NCBI GenBank assembly: GCA_025093555.1
Contig: JAIWNF010000001.1
Span: 372,001 to 436,000 of the forward strand
DNA: 64,000 bases
Direction: 5' to 3'
Origin: Circinella umbellata
Taxonomy: Eukaryota > Mucoromycota > Mucoromycetes > Mucorales > Lichtheimiaceae
Shown here in pieces: positions 13,042 to 23,657 of this stretch. Under the pieces are notes generated by a model that worked only from the letters and a program-made list of their open reading frames with translations, was not told the origin of the DNA and searched no databases. Position 1 is the first letter of the stretch; the number at the start of each line of letters is the position of its first letter. Both the position numbers and the translations under genes were made by a program.

Positions 13042-14684
13042 AACTGATTTAAAAAGAAATGGGGAATGTGGAAAGGATAAGAAAAAAAAAAAAGGCAGTG
13101 AATACCTTTATCCAGTTCACTTCATTATTATATAAGATCTTTCACACAGCATTTTTGATTATTAAATTGAGAGCTGAGCGGGGAAACATTATTTTGCTTT
13201 GTGAACTTGCTCCTCTAATAATATTTGTAACCGGATCAAATTTACCACACCATCACTTTTTATTCTTTTCTAAATGTAACTGTGCACTCAAGTCACCATC
13301 GAGATTCTTTGATGATCTTTGCATGCTCAATTCCTCACTATTCTCTATTTTGGAAATATATGATTTGAGCTTAATACGTAGTTGTTCTTAAAACTTCTTC
13401 CTCAAGGAGTCAAGATAATGCTATCACAATAAGGTAGTTTTTCACTATCCTCCCTATAACTACAGAGCTATCGCTTTTCTTCTTCTTTATATACGTAGTT
13501 GCAATGATATATGTAATAAATGAACAGATCAGTTCTGTATTTAGAAGGATAACATTGGGAATTTGTTGCTACGTAACGAAAAAATACACCGGAATATATG
13601 AATTAAGTGTAATTGACTATTTTAAAGGCGAAATGGGTCGTGAATAGGTCATCGATTATAGTAATAGTAACAATTATTATTTACCAATAGTGTTACTACA
13701 AGACTTAATCTTACAATATGATATTTTCTTGTCGAGTGTAACTTGGATTATAACTTCTTTATTTTTACAAGCCCTATTTGATCATAAATATTCACACACC
13801 ACCAGCAATACGTAAATAAAAATAGTGATAAATGGCTCGGTACGGGGTATCCCCGAAAAAGCAGATCTTCACTTCAACAAATAGTAGCATTTCAAAAAGA
13901 TAAAAAAGAAGGGGTGAGTATTATAGGCGAATGGAAAGAAAAAATAAAACAACCAAACATAAACCCCTTTTTTTAAAAGCTCTTTGGGCAATAAACATAT
14001 ACCGCACACGCTAAACATATGAAAACTACAGATAGTTGTTCTTTTTACCCTTTTATTTACGCAGTCAAAAACAATAATTCAATTACTTCCATCGATTTAA
14101 CCACTGCTTTATCTTGTTTTTGTGCACTACGCCCTCCATCTCTGTATTCTTCACACTACTTATTTATTTCCCCCCTATTGTAATGAAAAATCTCACCCTC
14201 TCAACATTTCCCTTATATACTTGCAGAGAATTTTTTCATTTCATCTACTTCCACTATCTTGTCTCGAGCGAACATGTCCGCTAAGGACACCGTGCTCACT
14301 TTGAGACGTTCTTAGATAAAATAGATGAATTTAAATATAATAAAAAGAATCTATTATACCAATTACCATCGCATGAATTGCCCTAGCCTTTTCAATTTCT
14401 CGGCCGCTCTCTTCTACATCTTCGGTAGACATCTCTGTACATTTCTACTTTTACTCAATTTTATTTTATTTATTTTTTCTATAATAATAGTCATCATTTG
14501 TGGTGAAATCAAACCTCCACTACCTTCTCTCTCTCTCCCTTTTCTTTTTGAACACCCCTCTCCTTGATAGAACTTATAATCTCTTCCGAATTAATTGTGA
14601 TTTTTTGCTCTTCTCTCCCATCTTCAATTTTTTTAATTATAATTTGTTTTCTATTACGTAGTATTCTTTTTTCAATAATTAATA
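13042..14684. other. intergenic between divergent genes
   Basis: Contains the promoters of the phosphotransferase (minus) and the membrane-protein gene (plus). An open frame at 13059-13391 (+) overlaps the kinase promoter and looks like chance. On the minus strand about 13255-13390 there is a 44-codon coiled-coil-like stretch bounded by stops. Pyrimidine-rich DNA at about 14100-14640 includes a TATATAC element (14214-14220), a 13-codon ORF (14274-14315), and an ATG exon-like stretch (about 14373-14424, ending in a GTAGAC donor) that could be an alternative first exon of the next gene. Confidence 0.45.
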
Positions 14685-16928
14685 ATGACCCACTTAAGTG
14701 ACTTTAGTTTTTTGCGTACGTTTATTCCTACACTGTATAATGCGGACTTATTAATTCTATTTGGTTGATGAATAACTCTCATAAAATTGATCTACAAAAC
14801 AGTTTCTCACATACCTGAAAATAAAAATAAAAATAGAACGTGCTGTATCTTTGTCGTACCTTTACTTTTGGTTAATATATCGTATCTGGAGCCTGGATCG
14901 TTTTCAATGCTTAAATATAAATCGATTTCGTCAGGGTGAATTGAAGAGTATAGTAACATTGCTATTGTTATTTATGGTACCGTTTCAGCTTTTATATGGT
15001 AATATGTACAAGCAAAGACCCCAAAGTGTGAATAAAAATAAATAATACAACAATGCAAAAATATTGCTTACTAACTATATCGTTTTGATTTTCGTTTATT
15101 AGATGTGACGTCATGTAAAATCAAATATGAGGAGGGTTTTGTTGAAATTTTTGGTCACATCTTTACCAAACCAGAACAAATGTGGACTAAAGCTGATCAA
15201 AGTCTCGTGATTCCAACAGGTAAAGAAATTCTACGTGAATTTATTTTTTGATAGACTTGTTTATTTGTTTAATTGCTTGGTCTTTCTATAACATCGTTGT
15301 TTCAAATAGATTATAGTTTGTGTATTGGGTTTTCTTTACAAACGTGAGTGTAACGTATTATTATATTTATTCACTGAATTGACAAAGAAAAAAAAAGACT
15401 AACAAGTATATTATATTACATTAGCGGTACTCTTTTACTCTTACAATGCTTCTGGAATTACCTTGCCAAGTCTGTCGCGAAAGCAAATTTTATGGGTAGT
15501 CGTGAATTTCTGTTTTATATAGGCTGGTACGTGCAATAATTACAAGAAGTATCACTAAACATGACTTCAAAACAAAGCAAAACAAAGCAGTATGATTGAT
15601 GTATAATATTGCGATATATGTAAAATTTTATTATTATTAGGACGTGCGTCAGTATCATTATGTTCCCCGTAATTCAATATAATTTTTCACGAGATGTATA
15701 TGATCCAACATACAAAGAAATCATGCCTGAGCTTATTTATGGCGTTGGTAATTCTAAATTTTATCTCTTGAACTACTGCTGTATTGGCCATATTTTTCTC
15801 TTGTTGTTGAACATATAATTATGTGTATAATTTACACATTTATATAGAATTATTCATCATTTCTGTTCTTGGCTTTATGTCTCATTCCCGTTTCCAAAAG
15901 ATTTTGATTAATACTCGTGAATCAAATAATTCTCGATCGATTACACACAGAATCCGTTATTACCAGGTAAAAATAAATATGGATTTTTACATATGATAGC
16001 AAAGTTTTCAAGTTTTTTTTTTTCTGCTTTGCTCTACATTTATTTCCGTCAAATGTTGAAGTTGTTCAAATGATTATAGACTTTAATTTTTGTATTACAC
16101 GTACATGTACTTGTCTCTCCTAACGACCACATTTTTAGGAATTGAATTTGATACTCGCAATAGTTCTTTTTGAATCTTCATTAACGTTTATTATTCTCAG
16201 CGCTGATGGTTTGACGGGACGCAAGTATCTGAATGCTCACAAATTTACTGCTGACTTGATGATTTGCAACAGTAAGTACGACTACATTATGCATAGCTGC
16301 TAAATTGATATTACTATTATTTTCAAAACAAAATTAACGGAATAAACAATTTACTATTATAGTTAATATTACAACTTTAATTGTATGGTTTATTGTGATA
16401 CTTATTTTTCATCCTAAACCAATTGAAAACAGAACTGGTACCAGCATGCAACAATCTCCACACAACTTTTTATCTGCTTCTAAACCACTTGACGAAATTT
16501 CTGGCACATCAGTGCCTACAGCATTGATAACACAACAGTCGCAATCATCAAGTGATTATATTGATTATACTGAATCCATGATCACCGTTCCGGTGGAATA
16601 TATTGAGAATGATAATAATACTAACATGACTTATAATATCAACAGTGTGTCTCGGAGTGGACAATCACAGAACCCACCCAGTACCGATGGGGATGAGTCG
16701 CTTAGTCCTTATTCCACCCAGCCCCATGCAATTTTTGCCTCTCACCAGATTTCGGAATGTCGCAACTCAAAAGAAATAAGCACATTTTCTCCTCCTCCAC
16801 ACGTACCGCTGAATCTTATTAACGACCAGACTCGACAAGAAGAAACGAACTGGAATGAATCTCAAATAACAGTAATAACCAGTGACAGCAAGAACAATAG
16901 TAAAAAATCGACAATCAAACTCCAATGA
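14685..16928 (+). CDS. multi-pass membrane protein, GPCR-like, family not recognised
   Basis: Nine exons: 14685-14763, 14837-14998, 15103-15219, 15310-15343, 15425-15526, 15641-15747, 15848-15966, 16139-16271, 16363-16928, giving 472 residues. The N-terminal half holds about six or seven hydrophobic segments, including TLLLLFMVPFQLLY, a helix around GTLLLLQCFW, a helix around FYIGWTCVSIIMF, ELFIISVLGFM, LILAIVLFESSLTFII and TTLIVWFIVILIF. The remaining ~160 residues are a hydrophilic Ser/Thr/Asn-rich cytosolic-type tail. One large loop lies between the first two clear helices. The topology fits a fungal 7TM receptor, but I see no diagnostic motif of a known class and no RGS domain. The start is chosen on AATAATGAC context and phase. 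An upstream alternative first exon is possible. Confidence 0.72.
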
Positions 16929-18110
16929 TAAAATGTGGCTACAACAATCTCTTCAAGGAGGCAATCACTAATCATTGTCTATTTCAAAGTAAAACAATTA
17001 CATAAATATTCTTCTATTATAATCATTAGTTCAACTTTATTTTAACGACAAGACAATTCTCTTTTTTGTTTAAAATTAAATCTATATCTTTCCTCCTTTC
17101 TTCATTAACTATAACTAGCTATTCCCCGTTATTTTCCTTCTCCCCTCCCTCCTCACCCCTTTTCCAGATATCTATGCTTTTTATATTTTATGTTTCGAGC
17201 CTGACACTTTTTTCTCTTGTTAAAAAAAGAAAAGGGGACGACTGTGCTATTGAAATATTATCTATTTATTAGTTTCTTCCTCCTTCCCCCCTTCTTTTTG
17301 ATCAGCCTGCATTATTAGTAAAAATGGGGTGATCAAGAAATACGTAATAAGAAATAATATATTTCAAAAAAGATTGAGTACAGTTCAGTTAGTCTACAAA
17401 TGCCTTTTAAATTGCTTTTATTTATGCTGAAATAAGGCTAACATGCCCTTATGTTGTAAATGTATATTCTTCTTAACATGTTCCCAATACAAGCGATGAT
17501 GGTAATGGTCTTGATATGGGAAAAGTTATATCTGTTGGCTTTTTTTTTTGCTCCCGATATATGATTGTAGAAAAGAACGCTATTAATTTGTCGGGATTTA
17601 CGTTAACATTTTTTATGCTAAAAGATGCACTTCCCTTTTAGTTGTAGCTGCTTCTTGAAAACCTGGATTTAGTTGTCAAGGAGATGTTATGCAGAGAGTT
17701 TTTTATATACTCATTTTTTACATTTTATGATTAATATTCATGCCATCACGCCTATTAAAGTTATAAGAGCGTGTTTAAGTTATAACAGTATCATCTTCGT
17801 AATATCCTCTTTTTAAACATCTAGTGCATGAATTTCAAACAATTATTTGTTTTTAAAGTTTTTAAAAAAAGAGTATGACTCTGTATGCATTTGTTACATT
17901 TCAAGAAATACGACTATTGGAGAGGAGTTTTTTTTTAACAAACATTCTGTTTTATATGCAGTGACCATGGGAAAGGTCCAGTGTTTTTTGATAGATTGAA
18001 ACCATCTCAGCAATTTCCGCCATCGGACTTGATTGTCAAATTTACATATTTGAATAGAAAAAAAAAAAGAAAAACAAAATTCTTGTAACAAAAAACTCTA
18101 ATAAAACAAA
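16929..18110. other. intergenic; 3' region and DHODH promoter
   Basis: No gene seen. The frame at 17066-17272 is pyrimidine-driven low complexity. A short A-rich stretch just before 18111 is the likely 5' leader of the DHODH gene; no clear TATA box was found. Confidence 0.5.
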
Positions 18111-19049
18111 ATGGCTGATTTATCCACTTCCATTGCTGGCGTTGCCCTTCCTAATCTCTTCTTCAATGCTTCAGGTGTATGCTGTCAACATGAATCTGAA
18201 TTGAAGGAATTATTAGATAGTGAATCTGGATCCCTTATTACTAAATCAGCCACATTTGAACATCGCGAAGGTAACCCAAGTCCTCGTTATGTTCCTTTGC
18301 CCACTGGTAGTATCAACTCTATGGGTCTCCCTAACGAAGGTTTTGAATACTATCTTAACTATGCCAAAAATTACGATTATACCAATAAAAAGCCCTTGTT
18401 CGTCTCTCTTTCTGGTTTAAGTCTTCAAGATAACGTTAAGATGGTCGAACAATTTGCTGCCGCCGACTTGCCCTGTGTTTTAGAAATCAATTTCTCTTGT
18501 CCCAACGTTCCTGGCAAGCCTCAATTGGGTTATGATATGGAAGCCATGGAAAATGCATTAAAGGTTCTTGCACCTATTGTCAAGAAGCCATTTGGTATCA
18601 AGCTTCCTCCTTATTTCGATATTGCTCACTTTGATGCTGTTGCTGCTATTGTTAACAAAATCGATAACTTGGCCTTTGTTACTTGTGTCAACTCAGTCGG
18701 TAATGGTTTGGCTATTGATTTTGAAACTGAAACTGCTGTCATCAAGCCTAAGGATGGTTTCGGTGGTCTAGGTGGTGCCATGATCCTTAACACTGCTTTG
18801 GCTAATGTCAATGCATTCCACCGTCGTCTCACTGGTGGTAAGCAAGTTATTGGTGTTGGCGGTGTCACCTCTGGTAAGGAAGCTTTCTTACATGTTCTTG
18901 CTGGCGCAAGTGCTGTTCAAATTGGTACTCAACTCAAGGAAGAAGGTCCTTCATTCTTTGCGCGTGTCAAAAAGGAACTTGAAGAAATTATGCAAGCCAA
19001 GGGTTATAAGTCATTGGATGATTTCCGTGGCAAGGTCAAGACATTGTAA
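18111..19049 (+). CDS. URA1: dihydroorotate dehydrogenase, class 1A (cytosolic, fumarate-type)
   Basis: An intronless 312-residue frame with start context AACAAAATGGC. It oxidises dihydroorotate to orotate, step 4 of de novo pyrimidine synthesis. Class 1A enzymes are soluble FMN homodimers that reduce fumarate. Visible features: NASGV near the N-terminus, ITKSAT (Lys45), the GSINSMGLPNEGF substrate loop, EINFSCPNVPGKPQLGYD with catalytic Cys130 (the class 1A/1B base; class 2 uses Ser), FGIKLPPYFD (FMN-binding Lys), the VNSVGNG loop, and C-terminal IGVGGVTSGKEA and VQIGTQL phosphate-binding motifs. There is no mitochondrial presequence or membrane helix, so it is not the usual class 2 enzyme. 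Its third-position bias (GCC, GGT, AAG) and lack of introns differ from its intron-rich neighbours, consistent with high expression and perhaps an ancient bacterial origin. Confidence 0.95.
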   Translation: MADLSTSIAGVALPNLFFNASGVCCQHESELKELLDSESGSLITKSATFEHREGNPSPRYVPLPTGSINSMGLPNEGFEYYLNYAKNYDYTNKKPLFVSLSGLSLQDNVKMVEQFAAADLPCVLEINFSCPNVPGKPQLGYDMEAMENALKVLAPIVKKPFGIKLPPYFDIAHFDAVAAIVNKIDNLAFVTCVNSVGNGLAIDFETETAVIKPKDGFGGLGGAMILNTALANVNAFHRRLTGGKQVIGVGGVTSGKEAFLHVLAGASAVQIGTQLKEEGPSFFARVKKELEEIMQAKGYKSLDDFRGKVKTL

Positions 19050-20742
19050 ATAAATTATAAAGAAAATAAACTATATAATATAATAATAAAAACAAAACGA
19101 GTCCCATGCTAATGGCTATTGTACATTATTTAAGTCGCTTCTCCTATTAAAATAAATAAATATACATTTATAAAATGGACGTCTGATAAAAGAAACAATA
19201 TTATATTTACAAACAGACAAGATGCTTTAAAGTTTTTATTCTGATGATTTTACAAAAGTATATTCATTCGTGTGCTCTCTATATTTGCGTGTGTTGAACC
19301 AACATCCCTTATTACACTCGCTTCAAAAATATTAGAAACATTACTGTCGAGTAAAATGGTGTCTTTGTAGAAGAGAAAAAAATGATCAATAATCATGCTC
19401 TATTAAAAAAAGGTGAGTTAGTAATATTAATAATTTTTTTACTTTTCTACCTCTCTATTTCAAGAGTTTACCAGGCTTCTTTGGTAATTCTGTGAATAGA
19501 TAAAACAACCAAACATGAATAACTCCATAAAATGATCAATATTTCTTCACTCTCTTACGTACATGTATATTATTGTTGTTCAGAGTTTCAATTTTTTTTT
19601 AACAAACCAGTGATTTTCTTGATATTATGACTTTGGTATTCATGCTCAACATAAATAACGGATGTTCTTTCTGGATACAATTGACGACTTGATTTCACAC
19701 ATAGATGAAAGGTCATAGACTTTACAAGAACATCCACTTCTTCTGATCAAATCTAAAAGTAAAATGCTGATTTTGGGTTGGAAATTGCTCATATTATTTT
19801 ATCTCCATCATTTATAGTTTTATACAATGCTTTTATCATTTAAAATATCAAAGGGTGAGAGGGTATACAAAAACACGGTGTGTGAAAGTAGCTTTTACCA
19901 CAAAAAATATTAATAGAACCAGAAGATGTACTAGTACATTGCTAAATATTCATTTCTATAACTATATAGGCTTCGTTGTAAAATCTTTATGTAACTCCTC
20001 TTTCTCTTTTAAACTACAGCATATTTTAGCTTTTGCTATGTATGTGCTCTGAATAATAATAGTAAGTTTAATACGTATGCCAGGAGCAATGGTTGCTCCT
20101 CAATACAACTGCATCATTATTTTTTCTATGTGAGCCCATATGGTTTGTTGCGTGCTCCATAAGTATGTGGCAATGATTTGTGCAAGTTTTCTTGGGTTCA
20201 TTTTTTTTATCACAGTATTATGGGTTTGATGGTTTTTTCCATCTTCTAAAATTTATGCAAAATAATATTTTGTACGACATGTTGCGCTACCTTTAAAGAG
20301 TGTTCCGCCTGTATACTTACAGGGCTTTTGGTATATTATATAATAAAAATGAAAAGAAATATAGTAGCGGTGGTGATAGTCAAACGCTTTGGTGTCGTCA
20401 ACCGATGAAAACAATAAAGGTCATCTACGAAACAGTCTACTCCTACGTAAAACAGTTTGACGAAGCACTGCCAAGTAAAAAAAGACTCACCGGTAGCGGT
20501 AGCGCAGAAGTGTTAATTAGACCATGGATGAATAATTTTGACTTATTGCACTTTTCTATTTTGACAAAAACACAAGGTGAGAAAATAAAAATAAAAGCGA
20601 ATGTTGCGCAACATGTGTAAACGATTTATTTATTGGATTGAAACACAAATCACACAGAAATATATATGTGCAAAAAGAGAAAATACATGCGTTGTCAAGG
20701 ACCGAATCGAACTAGCAAGTCTTTGTACATGTTTTCTTCTAG

Positions 20743-20786
20743 TTATTAGTATTAGTATTAGTATTAGTATTAGTATTATTAGTATA
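20743..20786. repeat. (TATTAG)n microsatellite
   Basis: About six to seven tandem copies of a TATTAG hexamer, read directly from the sequence, ending in an interrupted copy. Confidence 0.85.
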
Positions 20787-20792
20787 ACTTAG

Positions 20793-20816
20793 TTATATAT
20801 ATATATATATATATAT
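20793..20816. repeat. (TA)n microsatellite
   Basis: A run of alternating T and A immediately after the hexamer repeat; a simple self-complementary tract. Confidence 0.85.
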
Positions 20817-21130
20817 TGGTATATAACTATGTTCATTACGTAATGCCGTCTAGTTTTTTTTTATAAGAACTTACCCGTTTCGATTGAAAGTTTATAAACT
20901 TGATCTTCGACTATATGAAAAGCTTAAAAATAATAATCATCTACGTAACCACCATACCAACTCAGCCTTGTTCAAGGTATAATTGTCAATGTCGTGCTCT
21001 CGTTGTACAATGAAAATATGTTTATGTTTATGTTGCGTGAGAAGTCGTGATTTTTATCCTTTTATCAGTCCTTCATAATTGATTATGTAAGCGAAGCTCA
21101 ATCATAAAAACTTTTGTCTTATTTTTAAAA

Positions 21131-21150
21131 TGTGTGTGTGTGTGTGTGTG
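21131..21150. repeat. (TG)10 microsatellite
   Basis: Ten uninterrupted TG dinucleotides in non-coding DNA. Confidence 0.85.
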
Positions 21151-22722
21151 GTCGTTTTTTTTCTTGTTGTGATATCATAGCATTATTGCCATTTATCAAA
21201 TAATTCATGTTTATTACGCAGACACATATATACATACTAATAGATTGATTTTAGTTTACATATAGCTACAAGTATGCTTCAAAATAAAGCAATCTTAAGC
21301 TAATCAAAGTATTTTTCTTCTTCCAGGAAACTGGATAACGCACTCCTCTCTCTGATAGTTCAAGGGTAGTAATAAATATTCATTCTTTGAAAAACACAAA
21401 CAAAAAAGAATGAGTCTTCTGACCGTAGAAAAATAATAAGGGCTATTTGGAGGCTAGTCAAACTCTAATGGCCTCTATTATCTCGGTACGTAAGTATGAA
21501 ATGAACTGCACTATGGTACCTACCTACCATCATGATTTTGATGATTACTGCAAGCAATGACAACAATTGCATGCTTCTCTTAAAAAATACAAAAAGATGA
21601 TTTATCTGAGCATTAATGCATGATAGGGATTTATCTGTCACTTCTTCACGACGTATAGGACAAGGAAATTCCAATACATACATATAAAAATAGGACGAGG
21701 AGCCTGGGAGCCAATATTCTTCTACTTATATTTTAATAGATCGAAGTGGTGATGTAAGCTATAATAGCCGATCATTTCATGTAAGTTGCTGCTGACTCAG
21801 GTCTTCGATATATGTTAACAGGTTTGTTCGAGTCATGTTTTTTAAATATAGAATTCTTCAATGGACTTGCATGGCCTGACTATTTTTCTTTTGACCATTT
21901 AATTCATAAATGGTAGACAATCAAGATACAATTATCAAAAGTCATTTGTAGTGTCTCAATAGTGTTGAATCTGTCATGATATGTTGCGTAAATCATGCTG
22001 TTGATACATTGCCCAAGAAAGAAATACAAACAATCAGTGATCATCCTCAAGAAATATAAGAAGTCTTATGGAAAACATGCGATCTAAAAGTATATCTTCC
22101 TATGCTAAAAAAACAACACCACAACCTTGAATTTACCATAGTAAGTTTATATATCCTCTGATATGGCTTACACTTACTACCAATGGAGATTATGCATTAG
22201 CTATTCCGATTATTATAAAATTATGAAAATAGGGATCTACAAATTATAGAGCAGTAGTATGCCAAAAAAATATCTGGTTTACGAAACAGAAACATCATAA
22301 CCACATAATCACTGAATATAGATTGTAGTATCTATGCATAACCCCATACTATTACCCATCTATTTCAAATGTTTGATCAATAAATATCACTTCTTCATTC
22401 ACTAAACACATCTGTATGAATTATTCTCCTTTTTTTCTCATAAATTATTGTACATATCCCCTCAAAAATAAGATACATTTAATATTTTTTCTTTAACAAT
22501 TATCCAAGAACAACTATCAGATAACATAATATTTACACACATAAATTTGAGGTTTTTATTATTATTCCCCGGAATAATGAGAAAAAGAAGTACATCATTT
22601 GTGTGTTCTATATAAAGAGAAAAAATAAATCAATTAATAATCCATTTATCAAATAGCATTGTCAGTGATTCTCTTTTCCTTTCTACATTTTTCACATTTC
22701 TTTATATCCTTCAATTTACTTA

Positions 22723-23657
22723 CTATTTCTTCTTGGAGACACCGACGGTACGACCGCGACGACCAGTAGTCTTGGTGTGTTGACCACGGACACGGAGACC
22801 CCAGTAGTGACGGAGACCACGATGAGCACGGATCTTCTTCAAACGTTCCAAATCTTCACGCATCTTGGTGTCAATGCCGTTGGAAATAGCTTGAGAGTAC
22901 TTGCCATCAACAGCATCCTTTTGTCTGTTAAGGAACCAGTTGGGGATCTTGTATTGAGCGGGGTTTTGAAGGATGGTGACAATACGTTCCAATTCTTCGT
23001 TGCTCAACTCGCCGGCTCTAACAGAAACAAAAAATAATAATAATTAGTATAGCGAAATTAAAAATAATAATAGTAATAATAAGCCGTGCTGCTAAATCTC
23101 AAAAAGACAGAGAAATACGTGATGGTCAATAATATTTACCTCTTGTTGAGATCGACATCGGCCTTCTTACAGGCAACGTTGGCAAAACGACGACCAACAC
23201 CCTTAACGGAGGTCAAGGCAATGGTAATCTTATCCTTACCGTCAACGTTGGTGTTGAGCAAACGGATAATGTGTTGGAACTATATATTTATATATTTATT
23301 ATAGAATGTTGAATCGTGTTTTTTTCGTTAGTCGTTATGTAATATATGTCCAAAAGTATAATTCAATTCGTTTTTTTTTCGTTTTTTATTATTGTTGTCT
23401 TTATAAATTGTACACCAACCTGATTCCTCTCAGGGACGACGAGCGACTAAATATCATGAAGAAAAAATATGAATTGACAATTGAGTGATTTTTATTCCAG
23501 TTTTAATTTTTATTTATTTATTTTCTTTCATCCATCCACCCATCCGTCTGTATCTATCCATCCATCCATATTTCAAGAACTATATTCTGTATCCATATCT
23601 CTCCTATACATCCCCCACTCTTCCTTCACTCTCGTGCTTATCTATGATCCATACCAT
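22723..23657 (-). CDS. RPS18: 40S ribosomal protein S18 (uS13)
   Basis: Four exons, in coding order: 23655-23657 (the ATG alone), 23420-23446 (27 nt), 23140-23279, 22723-23017, giving 154 residues, the usual length. Diagnostic segments are [53 protein letters not shown] and [20 protein letters not shown] with the basic [15 protein letters not shown] tail. It binds the head of the small subunit and contacts tRNA and the large subunit. The 27-nt exon encodes SLVVPERNQ, matching the MSLV start of the family. The first exon is placed at ATG|GTATGG after a CT-rich leader typical of ribosomal protein genes. It is the only upstream ATG directly followed by a donor, but the match is only three bases, so that junction is the least certain part. 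Strong codon bias. Confidence 0.95.
23530..23567. repeat. (CATC/CCAT)n degenerate tetranucleotide repeat inside RPS18 intron 1
   Basis: Repeated CATC units interrupted by a short CCGTCTGT stretch. It lies in the first intron of RPS18 (23447-23654). Confidence 0.7.

Larger units (their letters stand above)
19050..22722. other. 3.7-kb intergenic region
   Basis: Mostly featureless AT-rich DNA with a cluster of simple repeats at 20.7-21.2 kb. One frame at 20300-20620 (+) has a less biased, protein-like middle (YVKQFDEALPSKKRLTGSG, AEVLIRPWMNNFDLLHFS) and ends at a GTGAGA donor-like site, so it may be an exon or relic of an unrecognised gene. The other frames look like chance. Confidence 0.45.

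Noticed and set aside
13059..13391. 110-codon plus-strand frame
   Set aside because: It overlaps the start and promoter of the phosphotransferase gene on the other strand, begins with a poly-Lys A-run and shows no family motif.
14274..14315. Well-placed ATG (MSAKDTV...) 55 bp after a TATA element
   Set aside because: It stops after 13 codons and has no usable donor, so I treat it as an upstream ORF rather than a gene.
20695..20740. tRNA-like GACCGAATCGAACT string
   Set aside because: No matching acceptor stem or anticodon arm could be folded around it; no convincing tRNA was found anywhere in the window.
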